DNA of 64,000 bases, taken from positions 2,170,001 to 2,234,000 of the forward strand of contig NZ_CP071870.1 of the NCBI RefSeq assembly GCF_017569205.1, read 5' to 3'. The position numbers and the translations under genes were made by a program. The notes under the pieces were generated by a model. The model worked only from the letters and a program-made list of their open reading frames with translations, did no database searches and was not told the origin of the DNA. Below are positions 40,647-51,087 of this stretch, piece after piece (positions within the stretch are counted from its first letter, which is position 1; each line of letters begins with the position of its first letter). Source of the DNA: Propioniciclava sp. MC1595 (lineage in GTDB: Bacteria; Actinomycetota; Actinomycetes; Propionibacteriales; Propionibacteriaceae).

Positions 40647-42274
40647 TCCTCCTCGAGACGACGCTCGGCAACCCGATCTTCAACATCATCATCTTCGCGC
40701 TGTTCGTCGTGGGCACCCTGACGGTCGTCATCCGTGTCACGGCGCAGCAGTCCAAGGCGGCCGGCCAGTTCTACACCGGCGGCGCCTCCTTCTCCGGCAC
40801 CCAGAACGGCTTCGCCATCGCCGGTGACTACCTGTCGGCCGCCTCGTTCCTGGGCATCGCCGGCGCCATCGCGTTCAACGGCTACGACGGCCTGCTGTAC
40901 TCGATCGGCTTCCTCGTCGCCTGGCTCGTCGCACTGCTGTTGGTCGCCGAGCCCCTGCGCAACACCGGCAAGTACACCATGGCCGACGTGCTCTCCTTCC
41001 GCATGAAGCAGAAGCCCGTCCGCCTCGCCGCCGCCTTCTCGACCCTCGCGATCTCGTTCTTCTACCTGCTCGCCCAGATGGCCGGCGCCGGTGGCCTCGT
41101 GTCGCTGCTGCTCGGCCTGTCGGGTGAGATGGCGCAGAACATCGTCATCGTCATCGTCGGCATCCTGATGATCCTCTACGTGATGATCGGTGGCATGAAG
41201 GGCACCACCTGGGTGCAGATGATCAAGGCCGTGCTGCTGATCGCCGGCGCCGGCATCATGTCGGTCTGGGTGCTGGCCCGGTTCGGCTTCAACCTCGACG
41301 CCGTCATGGGCGAGGCCGTCGCCAAGAACAACCACCCGCAGATGCTGGCCCCCGGCGACAAGTACAAGGACCCGATCGGCTTCATCTCGCTCTCGATCGC
41401 CCTGGTGCTCGGCACCGCCGGTCTGCCCCACGTGCTGATGCGCTTCTACACGGTGCCCACGGCCAAGGAGGCCCGCAAGTCCGTGACCTGGGCCATCGGC
41501 CTCATCGGTGCGTTCTACCTGTTCACCCTGGTCCTGGGCTACGGCGCCGCGGCGATCGTGCCCGGCGGCCAGGCCGAGATCGCCAAGTTGCCCGGCAAGG
41601 CGAACGCCGCCGCCCCGGCCCTCGCGTACTTCCTGCCCGGTGAGGGCATCGGTGGCCAGGTCTTCCTGGCCGTCATCGCCGGTGTGGCCTTCGCCACGAT
41701 CCTCGCGGTCGTCGCCGGCCTGACCATCACCGCGTCCGCCTCCTTCGCCCACGACATCTACAACTCGGTCATGAAGGACGGCAAGGCCGACCCCGCGGCC
41801 GAGGTCAAGGTGGCCCGCAACACGGTCATCGTGATCGGTGCCCTGGCGATCTTCGGTGGCATCTTCGCCAAGAGCATGAACATCGCGTTCCTCGTGGCGC
41901 TGGCCTTCGCGGTCGCCGCCTCGGCGAACCTGCCGTCGATCCTGTACTCCCTGTACTGGCGCCGGTTCAACACCCAGGGTTCGCTCTGGTCCATCTACGC
42001 GGGTCTCATCAGCTCGCTGGGCCTGATCATCTTCTCCCCCGCGGTCTCCACGCCCATCGGGCGCGCCGAGCCGCTGGCGAGCGCGATGTTCCCGGGCGCC
42101 AGCTTCGCCTGGTTCCCGTACGACAACCCGGCCATCGTGTCCGTCCCGCTGGCGTTCTTCGCCGGTTGGCTCGGTACCGTCCTGAGCAAGGAGGTGTCGG
42201 ACCGCGGCAAGGCCGCCGAGATGGAGGTCCGCTCCATGACCGGTGCCGGCGCCGACGGGGCCATCGCCCACTGA
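40643..42274 (+). CDS. Sodium:solute symporter, acetate/monocarboxylate (ActP/MctC-like)
   Basis: A 543-residue SSS-family transporter with about 13 helices. Typical pieces are [20 protein letters not shown] and [20 protein letters not shown], the Na+-binding region, and [20 protein letters not shown]-like [19 protein letters not shown]. It resembles C. glutamicum MctC and E. coli ActP, which import acetate, propionate or pyruvate. GTG at 40643 overlaps the DUF485 stop. Propionate or acetate transport fits a fermentative relative, but this is inference. Confidence 0.92.
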   Translation: MILLETTLGNPIFNIIIFALFVVGTLTVVIRVTAQQSKAAGQFYTGGASFSGTQNGFAIAGDYLSAASFLGIAGAIAFNGYDGLLYSIGFLVAWLVALLLVAEPLRNTGKYTMADVLSFRMKQKPVRLAAAFSTLAISFFYLLAQMAGAGGLVSLLLGLSGEMAQNIVIVIVGILMILYVMIGGMKGTTWVQMIKAVLLIAGAGIMSVWVLARFGFNLDAVMGEAVAKNNHPQMLAPGDKYKDPIGFISLSIALVLGTAGLPHVLMRFYTVPTAKEARKSVTWAIGLIGAFYLFTLVLGYGAAAIVPGGQAEIAKLPGKANAAAPALAYFLPGEGIGGQVFLAVIAGVAFATILAVVAGLTITASASFAHDIYNSVMKDGKADPAAEVKVARNTVIVIGALAIFGGIFAKSMNIAFLVALAFAVAASANLPSILYSLYWRRFNTQGSLWSIYAGLISSLGLIIFSPAVSTPIGRAEPLASAMFPGASFAWFPYDNPAIVSVPLAFFAGWLGTVLSKEVSDRGKAAEMEVRSMTGAGADGAIAH

Positions 42275-42293
42275 GTCGGGCCCCACTCACCCA

Positions 42294-42328
42294 CAGGGCC
42301 GCGACGACCACGTGTCGTCGCGGCCCTG
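42294..42328. terminator. Bidirectional terminator hairpin
   Basis: A perfect 15-bp stem (CAGGGCCGCGACGAC with its complement) closes a 5-nt loop, 20 nt after the symporter stop and 34 nt after the stop of the convergent fusion gene. It can serve both. Confidence 0.7.
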
Positions 42329-42362
42329 CGGGGTTGTCGGGGGCGTTTCGGACGCCGTGGGC

Positions 42363-43646
42363 TCAGTCGGCCTCGGCGTCGCGCCCCTGCCACGTGCACA
42401 GGCAGGCCTCGTTGCCGTCGGCGTCGGCCAGGATCGTGAACGCCGGCGCGTGGTCGTCGGAGACCAGGCGCCCGCCCGCGGCCAGGGCGCGCGCGATGCG
42501 GCCCTCCACCTCGTCGTGCGCCACGGCCACGTCGAGGTGGATCCGGTTGCGGACCGGGCGCGGCTCGTCGAGCTGCTGGAACCACACGCGCGGCCCGAGG
42601 CGCTGCGGGTCGGCCAGCTCGTCGTCCTCGACCGGCTCGTAGCCCAGCACCGCGGCCCAGAACGGCATGATCGTGGCGGCGTCCATGGTGTCGATCGTGA
42701 TCTCGACCTGCGTCAGGGCGGCGGCGACCGGACGTCCCCCGCGCTGGTGGACCAGCACCGAGACCCGGTTGGCCAGTTCGACGTCCAGGGGCGTGACGGC
42801 CCCCACGTCGTGCGTTCGCGCGGCGAGGTGCACCCGGGTGTGGCGGAGGTCGACGTCGGGGTGGTGGCCCAGCGCCTCGGCCTGCTCGGCGACGGCGGCG
42901 ACGAAGGCCACGGCGTCCGCGGGGGTCGGCCAGTCGGTGGTGAGGTGCAGCGCGCCGAGCAGCAGGCGCCACCCGGGAGCGCCGGCGGACGCCTCGGCCC
43001 GGGTGAGCTCGACCAGCTCGGGGGTCGGGGTCGGGGACGCCGGCCACTCGTCGGGCTCGTCGACCTCGTCCCAGTCCACGAACGTCCAGCCCGCCTCGGG
43101 GCTCCCCTCGAGCGTCACGACCGTGGTGTTGCCCAGCCGGCGGCCGACGACCTCGGCGAGGTCGATGCCCCCGACGCGTGCGGCGATCCACATCCGCAGC
43201 GCCGCGCCGTGGCTGACCAGCAGGGCGGCGTCGTGCCCGGCCGCCGCGATCTCGCCGACGGCGGCGTCGTAGCGGTCGAAGAACTCGACCGCGTCCTCGC
43301 CCCCGGGCACCTTCGCGGACCGGTCGCCCTCGCCCCAGGACCGCAACGAGCCCACGTAGCGCTCCCACAGCGGCGACATCTCGTCCTCGCCGGCCTGGAT
43401 CTCGCGCAGGCCGCCGAGCACGGTCACGTCAAGCCCGCGGTCGGCGGCCAGGGGCGCGACGGTCTGCTGGGTGCGGACCAGGTCGGACGCGTACACGGCG
43501 TCCACCCGGTGGCCGGCCAGACGCTCGACGAGGGTGTCGGCCTGGGCGAGCCCGACGGCGTCCAGGTCGGCGCCCGGGACGGCGGTGTCCAGGAGGCGGG
43601 CGACGTTGCTCGGGGTGCGGCCGTGGCGGACGAGGTAGAGGCGCAT
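42363..43646 (-). CDS. Three-domain fusion: histidine phosphatase, pterin dehydratase-like, VOC/glyoxalase-like
   Basis: A 427-residue protein in a single uninterrupted frame. Residues 1-195 are a histidine phosphatase (phosphoglycerate-mutase fold), with VRHGRTPSN carrying the catalytic His8, SDLVRTQQT, and [11 protein letters not shown] Pro-rich linker (196-208) follows. Residues 209-298 match pterin-4a-carbinolamine dehydratase: [10 protein letters not shown], then [17 protein letters not shown]. Residues 309-427 match a glyoxalase_6/VOC domain ([28 protein letters not shown]). Pterin dehydratase plus VOC fusions exist in actinobacteria; adding the phosphatase is unusual to me. ATG 43646 has TAGGGT 6 nt upstream. 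Confidence 0.82.
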   Translation of the reverse strand: MRLYLVRHGRTPSNVARLLDTAVPGADLDAVGLAQADTLVERLAGHRVDAVYASDLVRTQQTVAPLAADRGLDVTVLGGLREIQAGEDEMSPLWERYVGSLRSWGEGDRSAKVPGGEDAVEFFDRYDAAVGEIAAAGHDAALLVSHGAALRMWIAARVGGIDLAEVVGRRLGNTTVVTLEGSPEAGWTFVDWDEVDEPDEWPASPTPTPELVELTRAEASAGAPGWRLLLGALHLTTDWPTPADAVAFVAAVAEQAEALGHHPDVDLRHTRVHLAARTHDVGAVTPLDVELANRVSVLVHQRGGRPVAAALTQVEITIDTMDAATIMPFWAAVLGYEPVEDDELADPQRLGPRVWFQQLDEPRPVRNRIHLDVAVAHDEVEGRIARALAAGGRLVSDDHAPAFTILADADGNEACLCTWQGRDAEAD

Positions 43647-43652
43647 GCACCC

Positions 43653-43658
43653 ACCCTA
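43653..43658 (-). promoter_or_regulatory. Likely -10 of the three-domain fusion gene (leaderless)
   Basis: TAGGGT on the minus strand, 6 nt before ATG 43646. Confidence 0.5.
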
Positions 43659-43723
43659 TTCACGCCCCTCGGGCCGGATGGTGGCCGCCCACGCGAAGGT
43701 GATTCGGGAGGGAGGTGGATGCT

Positions 43724-43729
43724 AGGTTC
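43724..43729 (+). promoter_or_regulatory. Possible -10 of mdh
   Basis: TAGGTT, with GATTCG 17 nt upstream as a poor -35. It gives a leader of about 43 nt that includes the strong GGAGG before mdh. Confidence 0.4.
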
Positions 43730-43778
43730 AGGGTGCACAGGGCCTGCCCCGAAGCCGTCTTCAAAGTGGAGGAATCTC

Positions 43779-44768
43779 ATGAGCAATGCACCCGTCAAGG
43801 TTGCCGTCACCGGTGCCGCCGGCCAGATCTGCTACAGCATCCTGTTCCGCATCGCCAGCGGCGAGCTGCTCGGGAAGGACCAGCCCGTCGAGCTGCGCCT
43901 CCTCGAGATCACCCCGGCCCTGAAGGCGCTCGAGGGCGTCGTCATGGAGCTCGACGACTGCGCGTTCCCGCTGCTGTCCAACGTCGTGATCGGCGACGAC
44001 CCCACCAAGGTCTTCGACGGCGCGAACATGGCGCTGCTCGTGGGCGCCCGCCCGCGCACCGCCGGCATGGAGCGCGGCGACCTGCTGTCCGCCAACGGCG
44101 CGATCTTCACCGCGCAGGGCAAGGCCCTCAACGACGTGGCCGCCGACGACATCCGCGTCCTGGTGACCGGCAACCCGGCCAACACCAACGCGCTGATCGC
44201 GATGAGCAACGCCCCCGACATCCCCAAGGAGCGCTTCAACGCCCTGACCCGCCTCGACCACAACCGCGCCATCTCGCAGCTGGCCGCGAAGCTGAATGTC
44301 CCCGTCACCGACATCAAGAAGATGACGATCTGGGGCAACCACTCCGCGACCCAGTACCCCGACCTGTTCAACGCCGAGGTCGCCGGCAAGAACGCCGCCG
44401 AGGCCGTGGGTGACCAGGAGTGGCTGGAGAACGACTTCATCCCGACCGTCGCCAAGCGCGGCGCCGCCATCATCGCCGCTCGCGGCTCGTCGTCCGCCGC
44501 CTCGGCCGCGAACGCGACCATCGAGCACATGCGCGACTGGGCGCTGGGCACCCCCGAGGGCGACTGGGTCTCCATGGCCGTGCCGTCCGACGGTTCCTAC
44601 GGCGTCCAGGAGGGGCTGATCTCCTCGTTCCCGTGCGTGGTCAAGGACGGCCAGTACGAGATCGTCCAGGGCCTCGAGGTCAACGAGTTCTCGCGCGCCA
44701 AGATCGACGCCTCCGTCGCCGAGCTGGCCGACGAGCAGGCCGCGGTCAAGGAGCTCGGCCTCATCTGA
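43779..44768 (+). CDS. mdh: Malate dehydrogenase (NAD-dependent)
   Basis: A 329-residue cytosolic-type malate dehydrogenase. The NAD site is [20 protein letters not shown]. Substrate and catalytic residues are [41 protein letters not shown] with the Asp of the relay, and [14 protein letters not shown] with the catalytic His. It links malate and oxaloacetate in the TCA cycle and, in propionic-acid bacteria, the route from oxaloacetate to succinate. GGAGG is 8 nt before the ATG. Confidence 0.97.
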   Translation: MSNAPVKVAVTGAAGQICYSILFRIASGELLGKDQPVELRLLEITPALKALEGVVMELDDCAFPLLSNVVIGDDPTKVFDGANMALLVGARPRTAGMERGDLLSANGAIFTAQGKALNDVAADDIRVLVTGNPANTNALIAMSNAPDIPKERFNALTRLDHNRAISQLAAKLNVPVTDIKKMTIWGNHSATQYPDLFNAEVAGKNAAEAVGDQEWLENDFIPTVAKRGAAIIAARGSSSAASAANATIEHMRDWALGTPEGDWVSMAVPSDGSYGVQEGLISSFPCVVKDGQYEIVQGLEVNEFSRAKIDASVAELADEQAAVKELGLI

Positions 44769-44783
44769 GCCTCCTCCAACCAC

Positions 44784-44813
44784 CTGTGGCGCGCCCCTCG
44801 GGGCGCGCCACAG
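44784..44813. terminator. Terminator hairpin between mdh and ppk2
   Basis: A perfect 14-bp stem (CTGTGGCGCGCCCC with its complement), with at most 4 unpaired bases at the tip. It lies 16 nt after the mdh stop and 22 nt after the convergent PPK2 stop, so it can serve both. Confidence 0.72.
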
Positions 44814-44834
44814 TGCGTTGTGGGGGGGGCGGAC

Positions 44835-45707
44835 TCAGGCGGGGGCGTCCTCACCGGTGGCCAGCAGGGCCTTCTTCATCTCCTCGACGTCGAAGTCGGC
44901 GACGGGCCACTGCGGGTCCAGGTCCTCCAGCGTGCGGGTCAGGATCTCGGTGATCGCGAGCCGGGAATACCACTTCTTGTCGGCGGGGACGACGTACCAC
45001 GGCGCGTGGTCGGTCGACGTAAGCCGGAACACGTCGGAGTACGCCTCCTGGAACGCCGGCCACTTGCTGCGGGTGTCCAGGTCGCCGGGGTTGAACTTCC
45101 AGTGCTTGTCGGGGCGCTCGAGGCGCTCCATGAGGCGCTCGCCCTGCTCGGCGTAGGAGACCATGAGGGCGACCTTGATGATCGTGGTGCCGCCCTCGAC
45201 CAGCTTCTTCTCCCAGGCGTTGATCTCGTCGTAGCGGGCGCGCCAGACGTCCTCGGGCACCAGCTCGTCGACGCGCACCACGAGCACGTCCTCGTAGTGG
45301 CTGCGGTCGAACACGCCGATGCGGCCGGCCGGGGGCAGCTTCTTCTCGATGCGCCACAGGTAGTGGTGGGCGCGCTCCTCCTCGGTCGGGACGCCGAAGG
45401 ATGCCAGCGCCACGCCCTGCGGGTCCACCATGCCCATGACGTGGCGGACGATGCCGCCCTTGCCCGCGGTGTCGAGGCCCTGCAGGACGAGCAGCACCGA
45501 GCGGGTGCCGCCCTCGCGCCCCTCGGCGAACAGGCGCTCCTGCAGGTCGGACATCTCCTCCCCGCGCTCGGGGAGGTACGCCTCGCCGTCCTCCTTGTCC
45601 CCGTCCCAGCCGGGCTGGCCGTTGCGGTCGAACGAGGCGAGGTCGAAGTCGGGTCCGACGCGCAGGGCGTCGCGGGGATCGGTGGTCCACAGGTCCTTGG
45701 CTGCCAT
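44835..45707 (-). CDS. Polyphosphate kinase 2 family protein
   Basis: A 290-residue P-loop phosphotransferase of the PPK2 family. Walker A is LQGLDTAGKGGIVRHVM. Walker B is GRIGVFDRSHYEDVLVVRV. The lid module is around RPDKHWKFNPGDLDTRSKW. PPK2 enzymes move phosphate between polyphosphate and nucleotides. The N-terminal 60 residues and the single domain fit the short PPK2 class that phosphorylates NMP or NDP with polyphosphate, but the direction cannot be read here. GGGGGG before ATG 45707 acts as Shine-Dalgarno. Confidence 0.9.
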   Translation of the reverse strand: MAAKDLWTTDPRDALRVGPDFDLASFDRNGQPGWDGDKEDGEAYLPERGEEMSDLQERLFAEGREGGTRSVLLVLQGLDTAGKGGIVRHVMGMVDPQGVALASFGVPTEEERAHHYLWRIEKKLPPAGRIGVFDRSHYEDVLVVRVDELVPEDVWRARYDEINAWEKKLVEGGTTIIKVALMVSYAEQGERLMERLERPDKHWKFNPGDLDTRSKWPAFQEAYSDVFRLTSTDHAPWYVVPADKKWYSRLAITEILTRTLEDLDPQWPVADFDVEEMKKALLATGEDAPA

Positions 45708-45739
45708 CCCCCCAGTCTGCAGCAGGCGCGGGCCCGCGG

Positions 45740-47686
<1,947 letters not shown>

Positions 47687-47695
47687 AGGCCACCC

Positions 47696-47701
47696 ATCCT
47701 A
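47696..47701 (-). promoter_or_regulatory. Likely -10 of the radical SAM gene (leaderless)
   Basis: TAGGAT on the minus strand, 9 nt before ATG 47686. Confidence 0.4.
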
Positions 47702-47716
47702 AGGCAGGGCGGGGCG

Positions 47717-48121
47717 TCAGCCGAGCGGGTGCCGGGCGGCCGTGGAGCCACCCTCCTCGTCGGTGATGTTGGTGAAGCCGGCGGCCTCGAGGTCGTCGCC
47801 CAGTTCGTCCATGACGGCGTGCTGGTCGTCCCACTGGTCGGTGCGGTAGGCGGTGCGCGCCAGCATGTGGCCCGACACGGGGGCGGTGAGGATCTGCAGC
47901 CCGATCGTGAACGCCGCGAGCACCGCGACCGGCCAGGTGCGCAGGGTCAGCGCGACGCCGGTGAGGATCAGGGTGAGGCCGAACACCTGCGGCTTGGTGG
48001 CCGCGTGCAGGCGCGTGAGGACGTCGGGGAACCGGACGACGCCCACCGCGGCGGCCAGGCAGAACAGCGAGCCGAGCAGGAGCAGGACCGCCCCCACCAG
48101 GTCCAGGATGTCCCCGATCAT
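47717..48121 (-). CDS. mnhG: Na+/H+ antiporter subunit G
   Basis: A 134-residue MrpG with three helices. Signature: FCLAAAVGVVRFPDVLTRLHAATKPQ. A hydrophilic tail of about 45 residues (from TAYRTDQWDD onward) extends past the last helix and is longer than in Bacillus MrpG. It is the last gene of the Mrp operon; its ATG overlaps the mnhF stop as ATGA. Confidence 0.93.
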   Translation of the reverse strand: MIGDILDLVGAVLLLLGSLFCLAAAVGVVRFPDVLTRLHAATKPQVFGLTLILTGVALTLRTWPVAVLAAFTIGLQILTAPVSGHMLARTAYRTDQWDDQHAVMDELGDDLEAAGFTNITDEEGGSTAARHPLG

Positions 48122-48552
48122 GCCGACCCCTCCCCGCCCGGGTGCTCCCCCGCCTGCTCGGCCAGCTCACGCTCGGCCCGCTCCCGCACGGACCCCTCGC
48201 GCTCGGCGCGCTCCCGCTCGACCCGCTGCCGGGCCTCGTGCGCGGCGCGCGCCTCCGCCTCGAGGAAGCGCCGCTCACGGGCGGAGGCGCCGGTGATGAG
48301 CCGGGCCAGGCCCACGGCGGTGGTGAAGCCGACGAGCGACAGGACGAGGATGACGATGAGGCCGACCGACGTCCCCGTGGCGATGGCGTGGGCGCCGATG
48401 CCGGCGATCATCACGGCCAGGACGACGTCGGAGGCGACGCCGCGGTCCAGGCCCGTCGGCCCGACGGCGAGCCGGTAAAGCGCGAGCATGGCGGCGACGA
48501 CGAGGACGACCGAGGAGACCGCGACCAGGCCGAACGTGATCGTGTCCAGCAT
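48118..48552 (-). CDS. mnhF: Na+/H+ antiporter subunit F with charged C-terminal tail
   Basis: A 144-residue MrpF. The first 90 residues are the three-helix subunit (YRLAVGPTGLDRGVASDVVL, GLIVILVLSLVGFTTAVGLA). About 55 residues then form a Glu/Arg-rich segment (ERRFLEAEARAAHEARQR and onward) that should be helical or coiled coil. Standard MrpF proteins are about 90 residues, so the tail is extra. Its ATG overlaps the mnhE stop as ATGA. Confidence 0.92.
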   Translation of the reverse strand: MLDTITFGLVAVSSVVLVVAAMLALYRLAVGPTGLDRGVASDVVLAVMIAGIGAHAIATGTSVGLIVILVLSLVGFTTAVGLARLITGASARERRFLEAEARAAHEARQRVERERAEREGSVRERAERELAEQAGEHPGGEGSA

Positions 48553-49136
48553 CACGTCACCTCCCGGAACTCGGGCTCGTCGTGGGGCACCTCGCGGTCG
48601 AGCGCCTCGAACTCCGCGCGGGAGCCGAGGGCCCGCACGACCCGCTTCTCGAGGGCGAGCGTGTCGGCCACCACCTCGTCGCGGGTCGTGTCGTTTGGCA
48701 TGTCGAACACGTGCAGGTACAGGATGCGGCTGCGCTGGCGGGCGTCCACGACGATCGTGCCGGGCACGACGGAGACCAGTTCGGCGGTGTTGACCTGGTA
48801 GAGGTCGGAGTCGGCCTTGAGGTCGACCCGGACGATGCCCGGGCTGGGCATGTCGCGGCCGAACGCGAACACCGCCAGCCGGAAGGAGGCGACGGCGAGG
48901 TCCTTGACCAGGTGGCCGAGCAGGACCAGCAGCGCCCACGGGTGCGGGCGTCCGGCCCACCCGATCGAGGGCAGCGGGAACAGCACCGTGACCAGGATGC
49001 CCATCAGCACCCCGCCCACGACCGTGACGAGGTTGACCTGGCCCCACAGGACGACCCAGACCAGCGCCAGGACGATCACCTGGCGGGGCTGCCAGCGCAG
49101 CCGGTTCCGGGGCGGGCGGGTGAGCGGCTCGGTCAC
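48552..49136 (-). CDS. mnhE: Na+/H+ antiporter subunit E
   Basis: A 194-residue MrpE. It contains two N-terminal helices, the LLGHLVKDLAVASFRLAVFA segment, and a soluble C-terminal region with YQVNTAELVSVVPGTIVVD. That region is typical of MrpE, which is needed for assembly of the complex. It starts with GTG in a GTGA overlap with mnhD. Confidence 0.92.
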   Translation of the reverse strand: MTEPLTRPPRNRLRWQPRQVIVLALVWVVLWGQVNLVTVVGGVLMGILVTVLFPLPSIGWAGRPHPWALLVLLGHLVKDLAVASFRLAVFAFGRDMPSPGIVRVDLKADSDLYQVNTAELVSVVPGTIVVDARQRSRILYLHVFDMPNDTTRDEVVADTLALEKRVVRALGSRAEFEALDREVPHDEPEFREVT

Positions 49137-50662
49137 GGGACCACCTCCCCGATGACGGCGCGGGCGTAGGCCCCGTCCAGCAGGGCTGCGGCCGCGTTGT
49201 TGGTGTAGGCGTAGAAGGGGCCGGCGACGAGGGTGAGCAGCAGGCTGAAGGCGATCAGGCCGAGGGTGGCGGTCACCATGACCGCGGGCATCGGACGCCC
49301 CGGGTACGACTCCTCCTCGCCCTCGTCGGGCTCGACGGTGAAGGCGATGGGCGTGCCCCAGAAGGCGCGGTTCCACACCTTCGCGATGGCGTAGAGCGTC
49401 AGCAGGCTGGTGACCACGCTGGCCGCGACGAGGGCCCAGGCCAGCGGCGTCCCGGCGCGGACGCCGGCGCTCAGCAGGCCGAGCTTGCCGATGAAGCCCG
49501 AGAACGGCGGGATGCCGGCCAGGTTCATGCCGGGCACGATGAACAGCGCCGCGAGCAGCGGCGAGGTGGTCATGAGGCCGCTCAGCCGGTCCAGGTTGCT
49601 GCTGCCGCCGACGCGCTGGATGAGCCCGGCGACGAGGAACAGGATCGCCTGGATGGTGATGTGGTGGGCCGTGTAGTAAATGGTGCCGGCGAGCCCGTCG
49701 ATGGTGGCCAGCCCGATGCCCATCATCATGTAGCCGATGTGGCTGACCAGCGTGAAGGACAGCAGTCGCTTGATGTCGGCCTGCGCGATGGCGCCGAGGA
49801 TGCCCACGACCATGGTCAGCAGCGCGATGACCAGCAGCAGCTCGGTGAGCGGCTTGTGCGGGAAGATCAGCGTCTGCGTGCGCAGGATCGCGTACACGCC
49901 GACCTTGGTGAGCAGGCCCGCGAAGACGGCCGTGACCGGCGCGGGCGCGGTCGGGTAGGAGTCGGGTAGCCAGGCCGACAGCGGGAACACCGCCGCCTTG
50001 ATCGCGAACACGACCAGCAGCATGAACTGCAGCACCGACTGCAGCTCGTCGGGCAGGGCTGGGATCCGCTCAGCGACCTGGGCCATGTTGACCGACCCGA
50101 CGGCCGCGTAGGTCGTGGCCAGGGCGATCAGGAACAGGCTGGAGCTCAGCAGGTTGACCACGACGTAGATCGACCCGGCGCGGATGCGGGACGCGGTGCC
50201 ACCCATCGTCAGCAGGACGTACGAGGCGAACAGCAGGATCTCGAAGCCCACGAACAGGTTGAACAGGTCACCGGCCAGGAACGCGTTCGAGACGCCCGCG
50301 CACATGAGCAGGAAGGTGGGGTGGAAGATCGAGACCGGGGTCTCCTTGCGGACCTCGTCCTCTTCCTGGCCGGCGGAGAACAGCAGCACGGCGAGGGTGA
50401 CGATGCCGGCGACCGTGAGCATGATCGCCGACAGGCGGTCGGCGACCAGCGCGATGCCGAAGCCGACGGGCCAGGCGCCCATCCAGAGGCTCTGGACGCC
50501 GTTGGTGTCGGCCTGGTAGGCCAGCATGCCGGCCGCGACGACGACGCCGATGAGGACCAGGATCGACACGAAGCGCTGGGTCCGCGGGCGACGTCCGAGC
50601 ATGAGGGTGAGCGCCGCGCCCACCATGGGGAGCAGCACCGGCACGGTGAGGAGGTTGTTCAT
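49133..50662 (-). CDS. mnhD: Na+/H+ antiporter subunit D
   Basis: A 509-residue NuoN/NuoM-like proton-channel subunit with about 14 helices. Key features are GDLFNLFVGFEILLFASYVL with the conserved Glu, AIKAAVFPLSAWLPDSYPTA with Lys, and IAQADIKRLLSFTLVSHIGY. It starts with ATG at 50662 in an ATGA overlap with mnhC. Confidence 0.95.
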   Translation of the reverse strand: MNNLLTVPVLLPMVGAALTLMLGRRPRTQRFVSILVLIGVVVAAGMLAYQADTNGVQSLWMGAWPVGFGIALVADRLSAIMLTVAGIVTLAVLLFSAGQEEDEVRKETPVSIFHPTFLLMCAGVSNAFLAGDLFNLFVGFEILLFASYVLLTMGGTASRIRAGSIYVVVNLLSSSLFLIALATTYAAVGSVNMAQVAERIPALPDELQSVLQFMLLVVFAIKAAVFPLSAWLPDSYPTAPAPVTAVFAGLLTKVGVYAILRTQTLIFPHKPLTELLLVIALLTMVVGILGAIAQADIKRLLSFTLVSHIGYMMMGIGLATIDGLAGTIYYTAHHITIQAILFLVAGLIQRVGGSSNLDRLSGLMTTSPLLAALFIVPGMNLAGIPPFSGFIGKLGLLSAGVRAGTPLAWALVAASVVTSLLTLYAIAKVWNRAFWGTPIAFTVEPDEGEEESYPGRPMPAVMVTATLGLIAFSLLLTLVAGPFYAYTNNAAAALLDGAYARAVIGEVVP

Positions 50663-51087
50663 TCGCTCACCCGGTCCTCACCCGTGTCGGAGAACCGGAT
50701 GTCCTCGTAGCTGTCGGAGACGTCGTCGCGCTCGGCCAGCTCGCGGATGCGACGGTCCTCGATGTCATCGGAGACCTCGTCGTTGCCGTGCAGCTGGAAG
50801 CTCCGGTAGGCCATCGTCACCACGAACGCCGAGACCGCCATGGTGATCACGATGGCCGTCAGCACCATCGCCTGGGGCAGCGGGTCGGACATGCCCTCCC
50901 CCGCGAACAGGTCGATCAGGGGCGGGTCGCCGGCGGGGCCCGAGGCGATCAGGAACAGGATGTTGACGCCGTTGCTCATCACGAGCACCCCGACGAGGAT
51001 GCGGGTCAGGGAGCGCTCGGTGAGCAGGTACACGCCGGCCGCGATCAGGATGGCGGCCACGATGGCGAGGGTCAGGTTGCCGGTCAT
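50659..51087 (-). CDS. mnhC: Na+/H+ antiporter subunit C
   Basis: A 142-residue NuoK-like MrpC. It contains three helices with GVYLLTERSLTRILVGVLVM, SNGVNILFLIASG and DPLPQAMVLTAIVITMAVSA. An acidic tail of about 45 residues follows the last helix. ATG 51087 overlaps the mnhA stop as ATGA. Confidence 0.95.
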   Translation of the reverse strand: MTGNLTLAIVAAILIAAGVYLLTERSLTRILVGVLVMSNGVNILFLIASGPAGDPPLIDLFAGEGMSDPLPQAMVLTAIVITMAVSAFVVTMAYRSFQLHGNDEVSDDIEDRRIRELAERDDVSDSYEDIRFSDTGEDRVSE

